Below the pieces are notes generated by a model. That model was not told the DNA's origin, ran no database searches, and saw nothing but the letters and a program-made list of their open reading frames with translations. Position numbers and translations under genes: made by a program. Positions 46,501 through 52,697 of a stretch of 64,000 bases of DNA are shown in pieces. Within the stretch, counting starts at the first letter, position 1, and each line of letters starts with the position of its first letter. The DNA comes from Oreohelix idahoensis (taxonomy: Eukaryota; Mollusca; Gastropoda; Stylommatophora; Oreohelicidae), in the NCBI GenBank assembly GCA_024509875.1, contig JAMPIV010021221.1, positions 62,001 through 126,000 on the forward strand. The letters are read 5' to 3'.

Positions 46501-49500
46501 TTTCAAAGCCTCAACTCAGCAACAAAGGGATCATCTTGTGAGTATTCTTGATAATTTCGTCTTGTGCTTCTAATCTTAGTCTTCCGAGTTTTACAGTTAA
46601 ACTGAGAGCAGTAATGTATATCAGTAATTTGATGCGTTCATGCTTACAGCATTCAGATTTGATTGAGTTGTGCTATTCATGCTTTATGGTTGGCTAAACT
46701 GGCTAGAAACGTGCCAAACTTCTAAACCCAGGTATGACTCTAGATAACTGAGCATTGGAGAATGACTGAAAGCTTAAAATGAAACTTAGTTTTATTTCTT
46801 AAATACATTAAGATTTCACTCTGAATGTAAACCTAGTCATTTGATTTTATTGTAGACGCAGTCAAAAGTGGACTACTTCACTGCCAGTGATGACCTTGTC
46901 AAATCCAGTCATTGTCTTGGGGCAGATATGCTTATGAAATTGCTGAGAAACTATTGCCGTAACACAGAAATGGCAATCAACGTAGGGGTTGTTGGTATGT
47001 ATTTTTATAGTACTGATAGTTAGCGCAGGCCGGGTGATTGAAAAGTTACCCCCTGCTTTATGCTACAATATACGTACGTGGAAGTGAACCTCTGTCTGTG
47101 TGGCTAATTACATCCTCATTGACTCTTGAAATCATCCACACACTTCCAGGGATTCCCCCTGTGGTGAAACTTGTTGAGAACCCAGCATTGCACACTAAGC
47201 TTGGAGAAGTCACTTGAGCCCCAGGTGTAATTCTTTGGCTTTGACTTGGTTGACTGCATGCAGAAGGATCTCACTGTGGACCCAGTGATAGGCAGGGGAA
47301 GCTGAAAAGTTGCTCTGTGCAGAACGTGACAATTCCTTGGGAGAACCCAGAACCAGAGTACAGTATTTTAGCTCTGCATAGTTGGAGAGCCCCCTTGGAT
47401 GGCAGGGAATGCACAGTATGCCACACACTTCTTACTCCTAACTTGGGACCAGATGTGATGATCCTTTAAATGCAAGCCAAGCTGGAAAAACTGGAGCCCA
47501 TGACTTCAACTCAACACGTTTCGGAATATAATACCAAGGAGTCTTCAACTTGTTATTGGCTGCTAAAGAGCGAGAAGCTCAGCATCCCTATTTAAACAAC
47601 AACCCCCTGTTTTATAGTTTTTAATAGCCTCAATTGTATCCATTACATATACATGAAAGAAATGTCAAAAAAAAAGAAGCAGTAACTACAATTTGACTTT
47701 TAACTAAGTTTTTTGTATTTTATTTCCAGAAACAAAATAAAATAAAAGCTTACATGGTGAAGAAACTGATATTACAAGAGAGAGAGCAAAAATTGGTGCC
47801 CACTAAGAGATCTTACGTTGAACAGGCCAAATGTCACATTGACACATAATGTTAATGTGACATAGCCTCTATTATGATAAAATGGCAGTTAGTTTCCTTT
47901 ATTTTGACATTTGTTTCATATAAATTAGTTGGATAGGATTGAAGAAATAACAAATTGTTTAAAAAAATTTTGAAGTGTCTTTCAGTAACCACGTAGAATG
48001 TATAGTAAATTAAACTAGGTTCTCACACATGTTGAAGCTTAAGAATTTGACGCTATTAAACCATTTGCTGCATATGTATGGCATGTATAAGGAATTTAAT
48101 TTGAATTCTCACTTATTTCTAATAAAACTTGAGTTCAGGCAGACATAACCTATAAATGTCAGCCTCATTCTGATGATCATTTTAGGAGTAAATATTGAAT
48201 AAACCAATAGTTTGACTCGGGAACTAAGCAGTATATTGACTCAGGAACTAACCAGTAGTTTGACTCAGGAACTAACCAGTAGTTTGACTCAGGAACTAAC
48301 CAGTAGTTTGACTCAGGAACTAACCAGTAGTTTGACTCAGGAATTAACCAGTAGTTTGACTCAGGAACTAACCAGTAGTTTGACTCAGGAACTAACCAGT
48401 AGTTTGACTCAGGAACTAACCAGTAGTTTGACTCAGGAACTAACCAGTAGTTTGACTCAGGAACTAACCAGTAGTTTGACTCAGGAACTAACCAGTAGTT
48501 TGACTCAGGAACTAACCAGTAGTTTGACTCAGGAACTAACCAGTAGTTTGACTCAGGAACTAACCAGTAGTTTGACTCAGGAACTAACCAATAGTTTGAC
48601 TCAAGAACAGGTCTTCATAACTTAGATGGCATGTTATCTTTGTTGTGTATTTCAGGATTTCCAAATACTGGAAAAAGCAGTATCATCAACAGCTTGAAGA
48701 GGTCAAAAGCTTGCGATGTTGGGGCAGTCCCAGGAATTACCAAGTATAATAATTGATTTCTTCCTCATTGTTTTTACTGTATGTACTTTTACTATCTCTT
48801 TCTGTCTGCCCCACGTGGCACAACAAATCCCAGGTGCCAGATTGTTGGTTGTTATCATCCAAATTAATTCATAATGTCCCTGGTATGTTTTTTCCATGTG
48901 GAATTTGCTCCTAATTTATGGGATAATTTATTGTGTCCTATTTGAACATTAACAAACATGCAAAATGCTCATTTACTTTAGCACCCCCACTGCCACACTC
49001 CCTAACATTGTTAGCATGAAGAGCATAGGCCATGAAGTGCCAGCTTCAGTGGCTGTTTTGACTAGTCCTAAAAATGGGAGGAGGCCTTTATCTTCTTCCT
49101 ACATTGCTCATATCATTTTTTTTTTTTTTTTTTTTTTGGGGTAATATTTTTAAATTAAAAAAAAACCACTAGTGATGGATAGGTGAGTCCTTGAGGATAC
49201 CTGTTGATGGATAGGTGACTCCTTGAGGATACCTGTTGATAGCATTACCAGACAGTCCTTGCCTTGGAATCCATACGGTAAAATAAGCAGAGGCAGATTG
49301 AAGAGTACACGGAGAAGAGAACTAGAAACACAAATGAAGATAAGGAAGACATGAAAAAATGTTGAGCACGTGACAGGAGGGACTTGGTATGGGTTTGTTG
49401 AAGGCCTATATTCCTTGGGGGATGCAAAAATGTGTAGATCTTAAACAAAACAAAAAAATAGTATTGCTCTGCCTTCCTGCATGTTTTTTTGGATCTCATC

Positions 49501-51180
49501 ACACATTCATCCTGTATATTCAATTCAAAGTTTCGTGCATGCACTGTATGTACCTTTTTTATTTATTATTATTATAAACTGAACTTTTAGACTCAAATAC
49601 TTGTTTATATATTAGTTGATTCATTAATGTACCTTTTGTTTACTACCTCATAACACTTATTTACTCAATAAGTGAAAATGTCGAAGTCTTCATCAACAAA
49701 TATCGAAGTCTTTGTCACGTGCTGGCCTTCAGAGTATGTATACTTTGATTAGACAGTGCAGACTACGCTGGCTTGGCCATGTCCGCCGCATGGAAGATGG
49801 TCGCATCCCAAAAGATATCTTCTACGGACAACTGGCAGATGGCAAAAGATCAGTTGATCGACCGCATCTGAGGTTCAAAGATATGTGCAAGAGAGACGTG
49901 AGCGCACTGGACAAAAATCCAGCAACCTGGGAGGATGAAGCTGCCGATTGCATCAAGTGGCAATGCTCTCTATGGCGCCACCTCAGATTGGGTGAAAAAA
50001 AGCTCTCACGGCAAGCAGAAGAGAGGAGAAAACTTCGAAAGGAACACCTGGGAAAAAAAGCTGCTGAGGGCTGTCTCCTCCGGGGCACATTCCCATAGTC
50101 AGTTTTGACTGAAGGGGCTACGATTATTACTCATTAATTCTGCTTTCGTATATTCCTTTGTGTATTACCGATTCATTAATTCAACTTTTTTATATGTAAA
50201 GTCATGTATTAATTGCGACATTAATTCTATTAGGGCCATGCAGAGTGTACAGTTAGATAAACACATTAAACTCCTGGACAGCCCTGGTGTTGTATTGTCC
50301 ACTAGTCCCTCTGACGTTGCTGCTGTGTTAAGGAATGTTGTAAAGGTAACTCAGTACATATTTAATACATTATTTTGATTTTTAGTTAAAGAGCGAATGT
50401 TGTTTACTCTGTGAATGCATGGAAAGATTTTTACAAGCTATAGAATGATGAAGTGAATGACCATGACAAAAGATGTCAACAGCTAGACAGATTGTTATGC
50501 ATTTGATCGCAATATATGAAAGCAGCAGTCTGACTTCTGGTTATGATTTGTTACCCAAAGTTAACTTGGACATAAACATTTTTCAGTGATAGAAAACTTC
50601 AGAGTCGGGGTTTCTCAATCTCTTTAGTGTCATGGACCCCTTTTGATTGTCTCATGAAGGCTACAGACCCCTTCTTAGTAAAAATTTTCATAAACATATA
50701 ATTAACAATTTTAGGTTTTGTGTGCAGAACTCCCAGAATACATTAACTGACCCTCGGGAGTTCCGTGTACCACAGGTTTAACTTATAACATTTTTCACTC
50801 TTTTGCTTAGTGAGATTGGTGGTAGAAACTGAGAGAAATTTAGGATGTTGTAAATTTATATTTGAAAAAAGTCTCAGAGCAGACGTAAAATTCATGTCTG
50901 GGCCATCTTCTACTTGATAATGACCACATTTTGTGTCCTATTCTTAGGTTGTTTAACAAAGATCTCCATCCCTCATCCCTGTTTTGAGGAGATCATAGTT
51001 TCCTTGTTCATAGTTTTGTCTTTCTGTTCTGATCTCTTGTCTCTCCATCAACATTCCCTGTTAGTTTCATGTCAGGTATTTTTAATCATTTTTTTATTTT
51101 ATTTCTCTGTACAGCTAGAGTCACTGGAAGACCCAGTTCCTTGTGTTGAAGCCATTTTATCCAGGTGTCAGAAAACACAG
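19563..51180 (+). CDS. GNL3: Nucleostemin-type GTPase gene (GNL3/GNL3L family), 12 exons, 3' end not found
   Basis: Exons: 19563-19581, 26417-26469, 26702-26756, 28017-28099, 28594-28722, 35929-36018, 42695-42830, 46434-46537, 46856-46994, 48656-48743, 50234-50345, 51115-51180. Joined, they give 1074 nt and 358 codons with no stop, and all internal boundaries use AG/GT with matching phases. The N-terminus is basic ([11 protein letters not shown], then [14 protein letters not shown]), as in nucleostemin, where it serves nucleolar targeting and ribosome biogenesis. A coiled-coil segment follows. The G domain is circularly permuted: G4 NKID spans exons 7/8, G5-like KAST in exon 8, G1 FPNTGKSS in exon 10, G2 Thr in PGITK, G3 DSPG in exon 11. 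The last third of the usual ~550 residues was not located in the window. Vertebrates have two paralogues (GNL3 and GNL3L); this copy mixes features of both, as in invertebrates with one gene. Confidence 0.9.
19704..19877. repeat. Foldback element, family B, copy 1
   Basis: The left arm GGTTGAAATGAAAAACACTC pairs with the complement of the right arm (GGTTCAAATGAAATATAGCG), and the arms extend over ATGTGTTCGAT. It shares both arms with copies at 20283-20434 and 55992-56359. It is MITE-like, and no coding capacity is seen. Confidence 0.65.
20041..20264. repeat. Foldback element, family A, with telomere-like centre
   Basis: Arms of about 70 bp (GGTAATTTCCTATTACTCG, then AGTGAATATGTGTAGTTA) are inverted at the other end. 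The centre is an inverted pair of TTAGGG-like repeats facing each other (about 20105-20195). A direct repeat GCTATCC (20034-20040, 20265-20271) is a likely target duplication. A second copy is at 43362-43548. Confidence 0.8.
20283..20434. repeat. Foldback element, family B, copy 2
   Basis: Arms GGTTGAAATGAATAACAGTG and, inverted, GGCTGAAATGAAAAGTGGGA. The centre has a short TTAGGGTTAGG facing CCAAACCCTAA. It lies 12 bp beyond the family A element's target duplication. Confidence 0.65.
20435..21204. other. Intron 1 sequence without recognised features
   Basis: AT-rich, no coding signal and no clear repeat boundary seen. Confidence 0.5.
21205..22665 (+). mobile_element. LINE copy i, internally deleted
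   Basis: Reads the end of an endonuclease domain ([12 protein letters not shown], then [13 protein letters not shown] near 21454) and then jumps to the last third of the RT ([13 protein letters not shown] near 21868, [13 protein letters not shown] near 22082, [12 protein letters not shown] near 22411). The central RT is missing. It is a close relative of the copy at 22885-25365. Several stops break it. The 3' end matches the other copies and ends near 22665. Confidence 0.8.
23328..23846 (+). pseudogene. LINE RT N-terminal segment (copy ii)
   Basis: An open stretch of 172 codons with the linker coiled coil ([19 protein letters not shown]) and the first RT motifs ([20 protein letters not shown]). 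It is followed by a frame change into 23692-23988, which holds [16 protein letters not shown] and ends at a stop inside QAGF. Non-functional fragment. Confidence 0.75.
24202..24448 (+). mobile_element. tRNA-derived SINE inserted in LINE copy ii
   Basis: Flanked by a 16-bp target duplication with one mismatch (AGGATTAGAATGGGAG at 24186-24201, AGGATTAGAACGGGAG at 24449-24464). The head has a pol III A box (TGGTGTAATGGC) and B box (GGTTCAAACCC). The tail ends CCGCTGGTAAG plus a short A run. Confidence 0.85.
24605..25360 (+). pseudogene. LINE RT C-terminal segment (copy ii)
   Basis: A 251-codon open stretch: [54 protein letters not shown] and [16 protein letters not shown], the canonical end of this LINE type. 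It ends with the native stop after GLCSLGS. Confidence 0.85.
25366..26416. other. End of intron 1
   Basis: No coding signal. It contains the loosely repeated motif AAATACTAAGCC.TGAAAAGG (see findings) and, near 26098-26200, sequence related to the CCATTTACAGCTGG repeats in the LTRs of element 2 (AGCTGTAAGTGGGTACCTAA, then GAGTTAGGGAAGGCAAA). Confidence 0.4.
26417..26469 (+). CDS. GNL3: Nucleostemin exon 2
   Basis: Flanked by TTACAG and GTAATG. After two leading bases it encodes [17 protein letters not shown] and ends at a codon boundary. This is the basic N-terminal block that in the family drives nucleolar localisation. Confidence 0.85.
26702..26756 (+). CDS. GNL3: Nucleostemin exon 3
   Basis: Encodes [18 protein letters not shown], the most conserved N-terminal signature of nucleostemin proteins, plus one base (phase 1). 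The donor is GTGGGT. Confidence 0.9.
26757..28016. other. Intron 3
   Basis: Non-coding. A TG/TATATG-rich microsatellite lies at about 27695-27755. No repeat family was recognised. Confidence 0.5.
28017..28099 (+). CDS. GNL3: Nucleostemin exon 4
   Basis: Completes a Gly codon, then encodes [16 protein letters not shown] and on to YKEK, matching the conserved IPN-PFK segment of the family. The acceptor is TTGAAG, the donor GTAAGT. Confidence 0.9.
28594..28722 (+). CDS. GNL3: Nucleostemin exon 5 (coiled coil)
   Basis: Forty-three codons, phase 0 at both ends, rich in Lys, Glu, Arg and Gln ([18 protein letters not shown] at the start), as expected for the coiled coil before the G domain. The donor CAG/GTACGT overlaps the 5-bp target duplication of a solo LTR that starts at 28728. 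Confidence 0.9.
28728..31163 (+). mobile_element. Solo LTR at the splice donor of exon 5
   Basis: Begins TGTGGTAAAG and ends ACGACA. A 5-bp direct repeat, GTACG, lies at 28723-28727 and 31164-31168. It is related along its length to the solo LTR at 32319-34640 (for example shared TGTCTAGGGTTATGA and ACACCAGTATTCCTCTCCC). No internal retroelement coding region is present, hence a solo LTR. It lies in intron 5, starting at intron base +6. Confidence 0.88.
31690..35157 (+). mobile_element. LINE copy iii, split by a solo LTR
   Basis: The left part (31690-32318) reads the middle of the endonuclease ([20 protein letters not shown]) with stops. The right part (34641-35157) resumes with the region after the endonuclease and part of the linker (NEDTEDN-type and [19 protein letters not shown]). 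It is the same family as copies i and ii. A solo LTR at 32319-34640 separates the halves. Confidence 0.7.
32319..34640 (+). mobile_element. Solo LTR inside LINE copy iii
   Basis: Begins TGTGGTGGATTTTG and ends TTCACTACA. The 5-bp target duplication ATCAC is at 32314-32318 and 34641-34645. Comparison with LINE copy i (ATCAGATCACCACCTTCTG) gives the empty site. Same family as the LTR at 28728-31163, with many differences. Confidence 0.88.
35158..35925. other. End of intron 5
   Basis: No coding or repeat feature recognised. Confidence 0.4.
35929..36018 (+). CDS. GNL3: Nucleostemin exon 6
   Basis: Encodes [10 protein letters not shown] and on to KAFYKEFKK, the segment just before the G domain. 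The acceptor is a CAGCAG tandem, so the exon may instead begin at 35926 and gain one Gln. The donor is GTGAGC. Confidence 0.9.
36617..37788 (+). pseudogene. LINE A endonuclease fragment
   Basis: An apurinic-type endonuclease with QETHLK near 36703, [10 protein letters not shown] near 36979 and GGSDHCPIF near 37201. A frame change near 36760 splits it. After SLNEA (about 37680) it jumps to [12 protein letters not shown], which in LINE B lies after the RT, so about 430 codons are deleted. Inactive. Confidence 0.85.
37785..38114 (+). pseudogene. LINE A RNase H, N-terminal half
   Basis: Contains [16 protein letters not shown] (first catalytic Asp) near 37971 and stops matching RNase H at TAEVQALE, where the hAT element begins. 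It continues after the element at 41510. Confidence 0.85.
38115..41501 (-). mobile_element. hAT element (Buster/ZBED5-like) inserted in LINE A
   Basis: An 8-bp target duplication, CTCTAGAG (38107-38114 and 41502-41509), flanks the element. LINE B holds the unoccupied site at the corresponding position. The inverted ends are CAGTGTTTCCCAAAC and, from the right, CAGTCAGTGGTTCCCAAA. The minus strand encodes a broken transposase (38403-40270). Length 3387 bp. Confidence 0.92.
38403..40270 (-). pseudogene. hAT transposase, broken
   Basis: Read on the minus strand: a BED-type zinc finger near 40130-40030 (CLLCEMAF, then [11 protein letters not shown]), then a core with stops and frame changes (39868-39140), then a readable stretch 39132-38593 ([23 protein letters not shown]) and the C-terminal dimerisation motif in 38693-38403 ([20 protein letters not shown]). 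It resembles the transposase group domesticated as ZBED5/SCAND3-type proteins in vertebrates. Too damaged to be active. Confidence 0.8.
41510..42115 (+). pseudogene. LINE A RNase H C-terminal half and tail domain
   Basis: RNase H motifs [13 protein letters not shown] and [18 protein letters not shown] (final catalytic residues), then a Cys-rich tail ([20 protein letters not shown]) and the native stop at 42113-42115. Its end is nearly identical to that of LINE B. Confidence 0.85.
42154..42694. other. End of intron 6
   Basis: No recognised feature. AT-rich. Confidence 0.4.
42695..42830 (+). CDS. GNL3: Nucleostemin exon 7 (start of G domain, G4 motif)
   Basis: Encodes [19 protein letters not shown], the hallmark opening of permuted YlqF/YawG-type GTPases, and ends in LVLVLNKI plus one base. 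The G4 motif NKxD, which reads guanine, is completed by exon 8. The acceptor is TTAAG, the donor GTGTGT. Confidence 0.95.
43362..43548. repeat. Foldback element, family A, copy 2 (right arm truncated)
   Basis: Starts CGGTAATTTCCTATTACTCG as in 20041-20264 and has the same arms and a telomere-like centre (TTAGGGTTAGG facing AACCCTAAC). The last ~20 bases of the right arm are missing; it ends at CCCACG. It is absent from the collinear copy at 52698-55118. Confidence 0.75.
45344..45580 (+). pseudogene. piggyBac transposase C-terminal Cys-rich domain
   Basis: Encodes [19 protein letters not shown], then CKVC, CMYCPDC and [16 protein letters not shown]. This Cys pattern and the final PCF.LYHT are the signature of the piggyBac/PGBD C-terminal zinc ribbon. 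The catalytic DDD core is not recognised upstream. A degraded second copy is at 54430-54590. Confidence 0.7.
46434..46537 (+). CDS. GNL3: Nucleostemin exon 8 (G5 region)
   Basis: Its first two bases finish the Asp of NKID, then [19 protein letters not shown] follows. It contains the G5-like FKAST and ends at a codon boundary before GTGAGT. Confidence 0.95.
46856..46994 (+). CDS. GNL3: Nucleostemin exon 9
   Basis: Encodes [14 protein letters not shown] and on to [20 protein letters not shown] plus one base. This is the linker between G5 and the P-loop in the permuted fold. The donor is GTATGT. Confidence 0.92.
47025..47146 (-). repeat. Fragment related to the 3' non-coding part of the hAT at 17184-19401
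   Basis: On the minus strand it reads GTGTGTGGATGATTTCAAGA and AGTCAATGAGGATGTAATTA, matching 19094-19160. It lies in intron 9. Confidence 0.5.
47147..47480 (+). mobile_element. 5' untranslated fragment of the LINE A/B family
   Basis: Matches the 5' leader of LINE B (complement of about 61660-61985), for example GAGAACCCAGCATTGCACAC and TTCCTTGGGAGA. No coding part is present. Confidence 0.75.
48209..48612 (+). repeat. 24-bp minisatellite in intron 9
   Basis: About 17 tandem copies of a 24-bp unit (AGTTTGACTCAGGAACTAAC plus CAGT), nearly identical in the middle and diverged at the ends. Because 24 is a multiple of 3 and no stop is present, it gives a repetitive open frame of 137 codons that I do not consider a gene. 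Confidence 0.95.
48656..48743 (+). CDS. GNL3: Nucleostemin exon 10 (P-loop)
   Basis: Encodes [16 protein letters not shown], with the Walker A/G1 motif, and on to VGAVPGITK with the G2 Thr. The last codon is split 2+1 with exon 11. A 24-bp minisatellite ends about 45 bp before its acceptor. Confidence 0.95.
48744..49170. other. Start of intron 10
   Basis: Non-coding. A T run at 49117-49138. No recognised repeat family. Confidence 0.4.
49171..49435 (+). mobile_element. 3' end fragment of the copy i-iii LINE family
   Basis: Matches 25130-25360 (AGGATACCTGTTGATAGCAT, then GTTGAAGGCCTATATTCCTT). Its first ~35 bp are duplicated in tandem (TGATGGATAGGTGA twice). Confidence 0.75.
49700..50135 (+). 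mobile_element. 3' end of another LINE
   Basis: Reads [38 protein letters not shown] and [14 protein letters not shown], then a stop at 50096-50098 and a short 3' tail. This is the C-terminal signature of a second LINE group; it is different from copies i-iii. It lies in intron 10, about 100 bp before exon 11. Confidence 0.75.
50234..50345 (+). CDS. GNL3: Nucleostemin exon 11 (G3 motif)
   Basis: After one base that completes Lys it encodes [24 protein letters not shown] is the G3 (DxxG) motif. It ends in phase 0 before GTAACT. Confidence 0.93.
50346..51114. other. Intron 11
   Basis: Non-coding. At about 50607-50690 a short stretch (GGGGTTTCTCAATCTCTTTA, then TGGACCCCTTTTGA) resembles hAT-type terminal sequence. 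No second end was found. Confidence 0.35.
51115..51180 (+). CDS. GNL3: Nucleostemin exon 12
   Basis: Twenty-two codons, [20 protein letters not shown], matching the family segment after G3. The acceptor is TACAG, the donor GTATGG, so at least one more exon is needed; none was recognised downstream. Confidence 0.88.
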
Positions 51181-51930
51181 GTATGGATTTGTTTTGTGCC
51201 CCTCCCCTTCTCTGAAATCCTTTTGCATTAAGGGGAGGAGCTACACTGAAATGCTATTTTCGTTATTAATTGCTGGATTTCAAAGAAAATGCACAGACTT
51301 AACCTATATCAATACTAGATACACACAGACTTAACCTATATCAATACTAGATATGCAAAGTGAAGTTTGATGGCACTGCACCACTGGTTGCCATAGAAAC
51401 GGTGGCCATATTGGATTCTATTGTTCTATTTCAATTTGCTAAGGCTATTTTATTTATTAAGCTATGAATACCAAACTTAAACACAACGTTTATCATTACA
51501 TTTTAAAACTTTTCATATGATGGATTTTTGATAACTTTAATATAAAAAAAAGTTGTAGGAGTTTGAAAATAGTGTCTAAAAATAGTAACACATTTTGCTA
51601 AATTTTACATTACTTTTTGCAATAAATCAAAAGTTTGATCAGATACTTAAAAGCCATCATACAAAATGTTTTAAACATTATGGACAATATATGTGCCAAT
51701 TCTTATGTCAATTAATACATAAGTGTGGAAGTTATAAGAAAATTAGTATGAGAATAATAGATTTCTTTAAAATCACATTTTTCTATATAATTAGAATATA
51801 ATTAAATAAGTATGTAATACTACAGCGATTCAGGCTTTCGAGTATAAATGTTATAGAAGAATTTGGCGCATTTGCTATAAAGAGCACAAAACAAATGTCT
51901 GTGTCAGAAAATAAACACCTATGCAGGCCA
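51181..51930. other. Region after exon 12 without further exon
   Basis: AT-rich. CACAGACTTAACCTATATCA with its next 10 bases occurs twice in tandem near 51291-51350. No nucleostemin C-terminal exon was recognised. Confidence 0.4.
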
Positions 51931-52217
51931 CCAAGGGCCACTTTTGTCAGTAGTGAAACGTCGAAAGCTTGCCTGGTTTAGGCATGTAACTCGTCATGAC
52001 TCCCTTTCGAAAATGATCCTCCAAGGAACAGTCGAAGGTAAATGGAGAAGAGGAAGGCAAAGAAAATCCTGGGCTGATAACATCAAAGAATGGGCAGGGC
52101 ACGGTTTTTCCACACTCGTACGCATTGCTGAGGATAGAGAGTAGTGGAGGACCCTGTCTGCTGATGCTTCCACCATGGCACCTCTACGACTCATGACGGG
52201 TTACGGGTTGAGATGAT
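51931..52217 (+). mobile_element. 3' end of a third LINE group
   Basis: Reads LAWFRHVTRHDSLSKMILQG, KWRRGRQRKSWADNI and, past a stop at 52142, WRTLSADAST, then ends GGGTTGAGATGATGATA. This is a typical 3' end of a LINE found in many marine invertebrates. Confidence 0.7.
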
Positions 52218-52229
52218 GATACTATAGCA

Positions 52230-52517
52230 AAAAAAAAATAACTTACATGTCATGCAGCACATACCGGCAACATATCCAGCTTCCTCTGCAGCTTCTTGTC
52301 TGGCTTTCTGTTGAGATTTGTGCCAAATTTGATTCCTTTTCTTAGTGCAGTTTTCTGCCGTTTTAGAGCTGAGCACGAAACGTTTACGCTTTCTTGCTCC
52401 TGCCAGTCGACAAGCCTCTTTCCCACTGTTCAGCCCCACAACTTTCTTGAAAAATAAAGCAGCCTCAGGTCCTTCATTAAATTCAGCAATATTAGGGCCA
52501 TATGGTTTAATTGCCAT
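52230..52517 (-). pseudogene. C-terminal fragment of an unclassified repeat-associated protein
   Basis: Reads GPNIAEFNEGPEAALFFKKV, then GLNSGKEACRLAGARKRKR and a basic tail. The shape (YGPN, then GLNSGK, then Arg/Lys-rich end) resembles the C-termini of a transposon-associated protein family seen in cnidarians, insects and molluscs. I cannot name it. A stop lies about 11 codons upstream of the first Met. Confidence 0.35.
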
Positions 52518-52697
52518 GATCTGATTGAATGCTTTGCTATCACAATCACTTTACACGGTGTAGCGACATTTATGTCGCCTCAGAGACCAGCTTCACAAAG
52601 CACTACCTGCCTCAGCTTCCATCACACTTGAACTTCCTAGAAAGAGGCAAATGTTTACATTAGTAACATTTCAAATAAAGATGTAAACAAGCATTAA

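Noticed and set aside
48209..48612. Possible CRISPR-like array
   Set aside because: Units are directly adjacent without spacers, and the DNA is clearly eukaryotic.
48212..48625. 137-codon repetitive open frame
   Set aside because: It is only the translation of a 24-bp minisatellite in intron 9, with no start context or other coding support.
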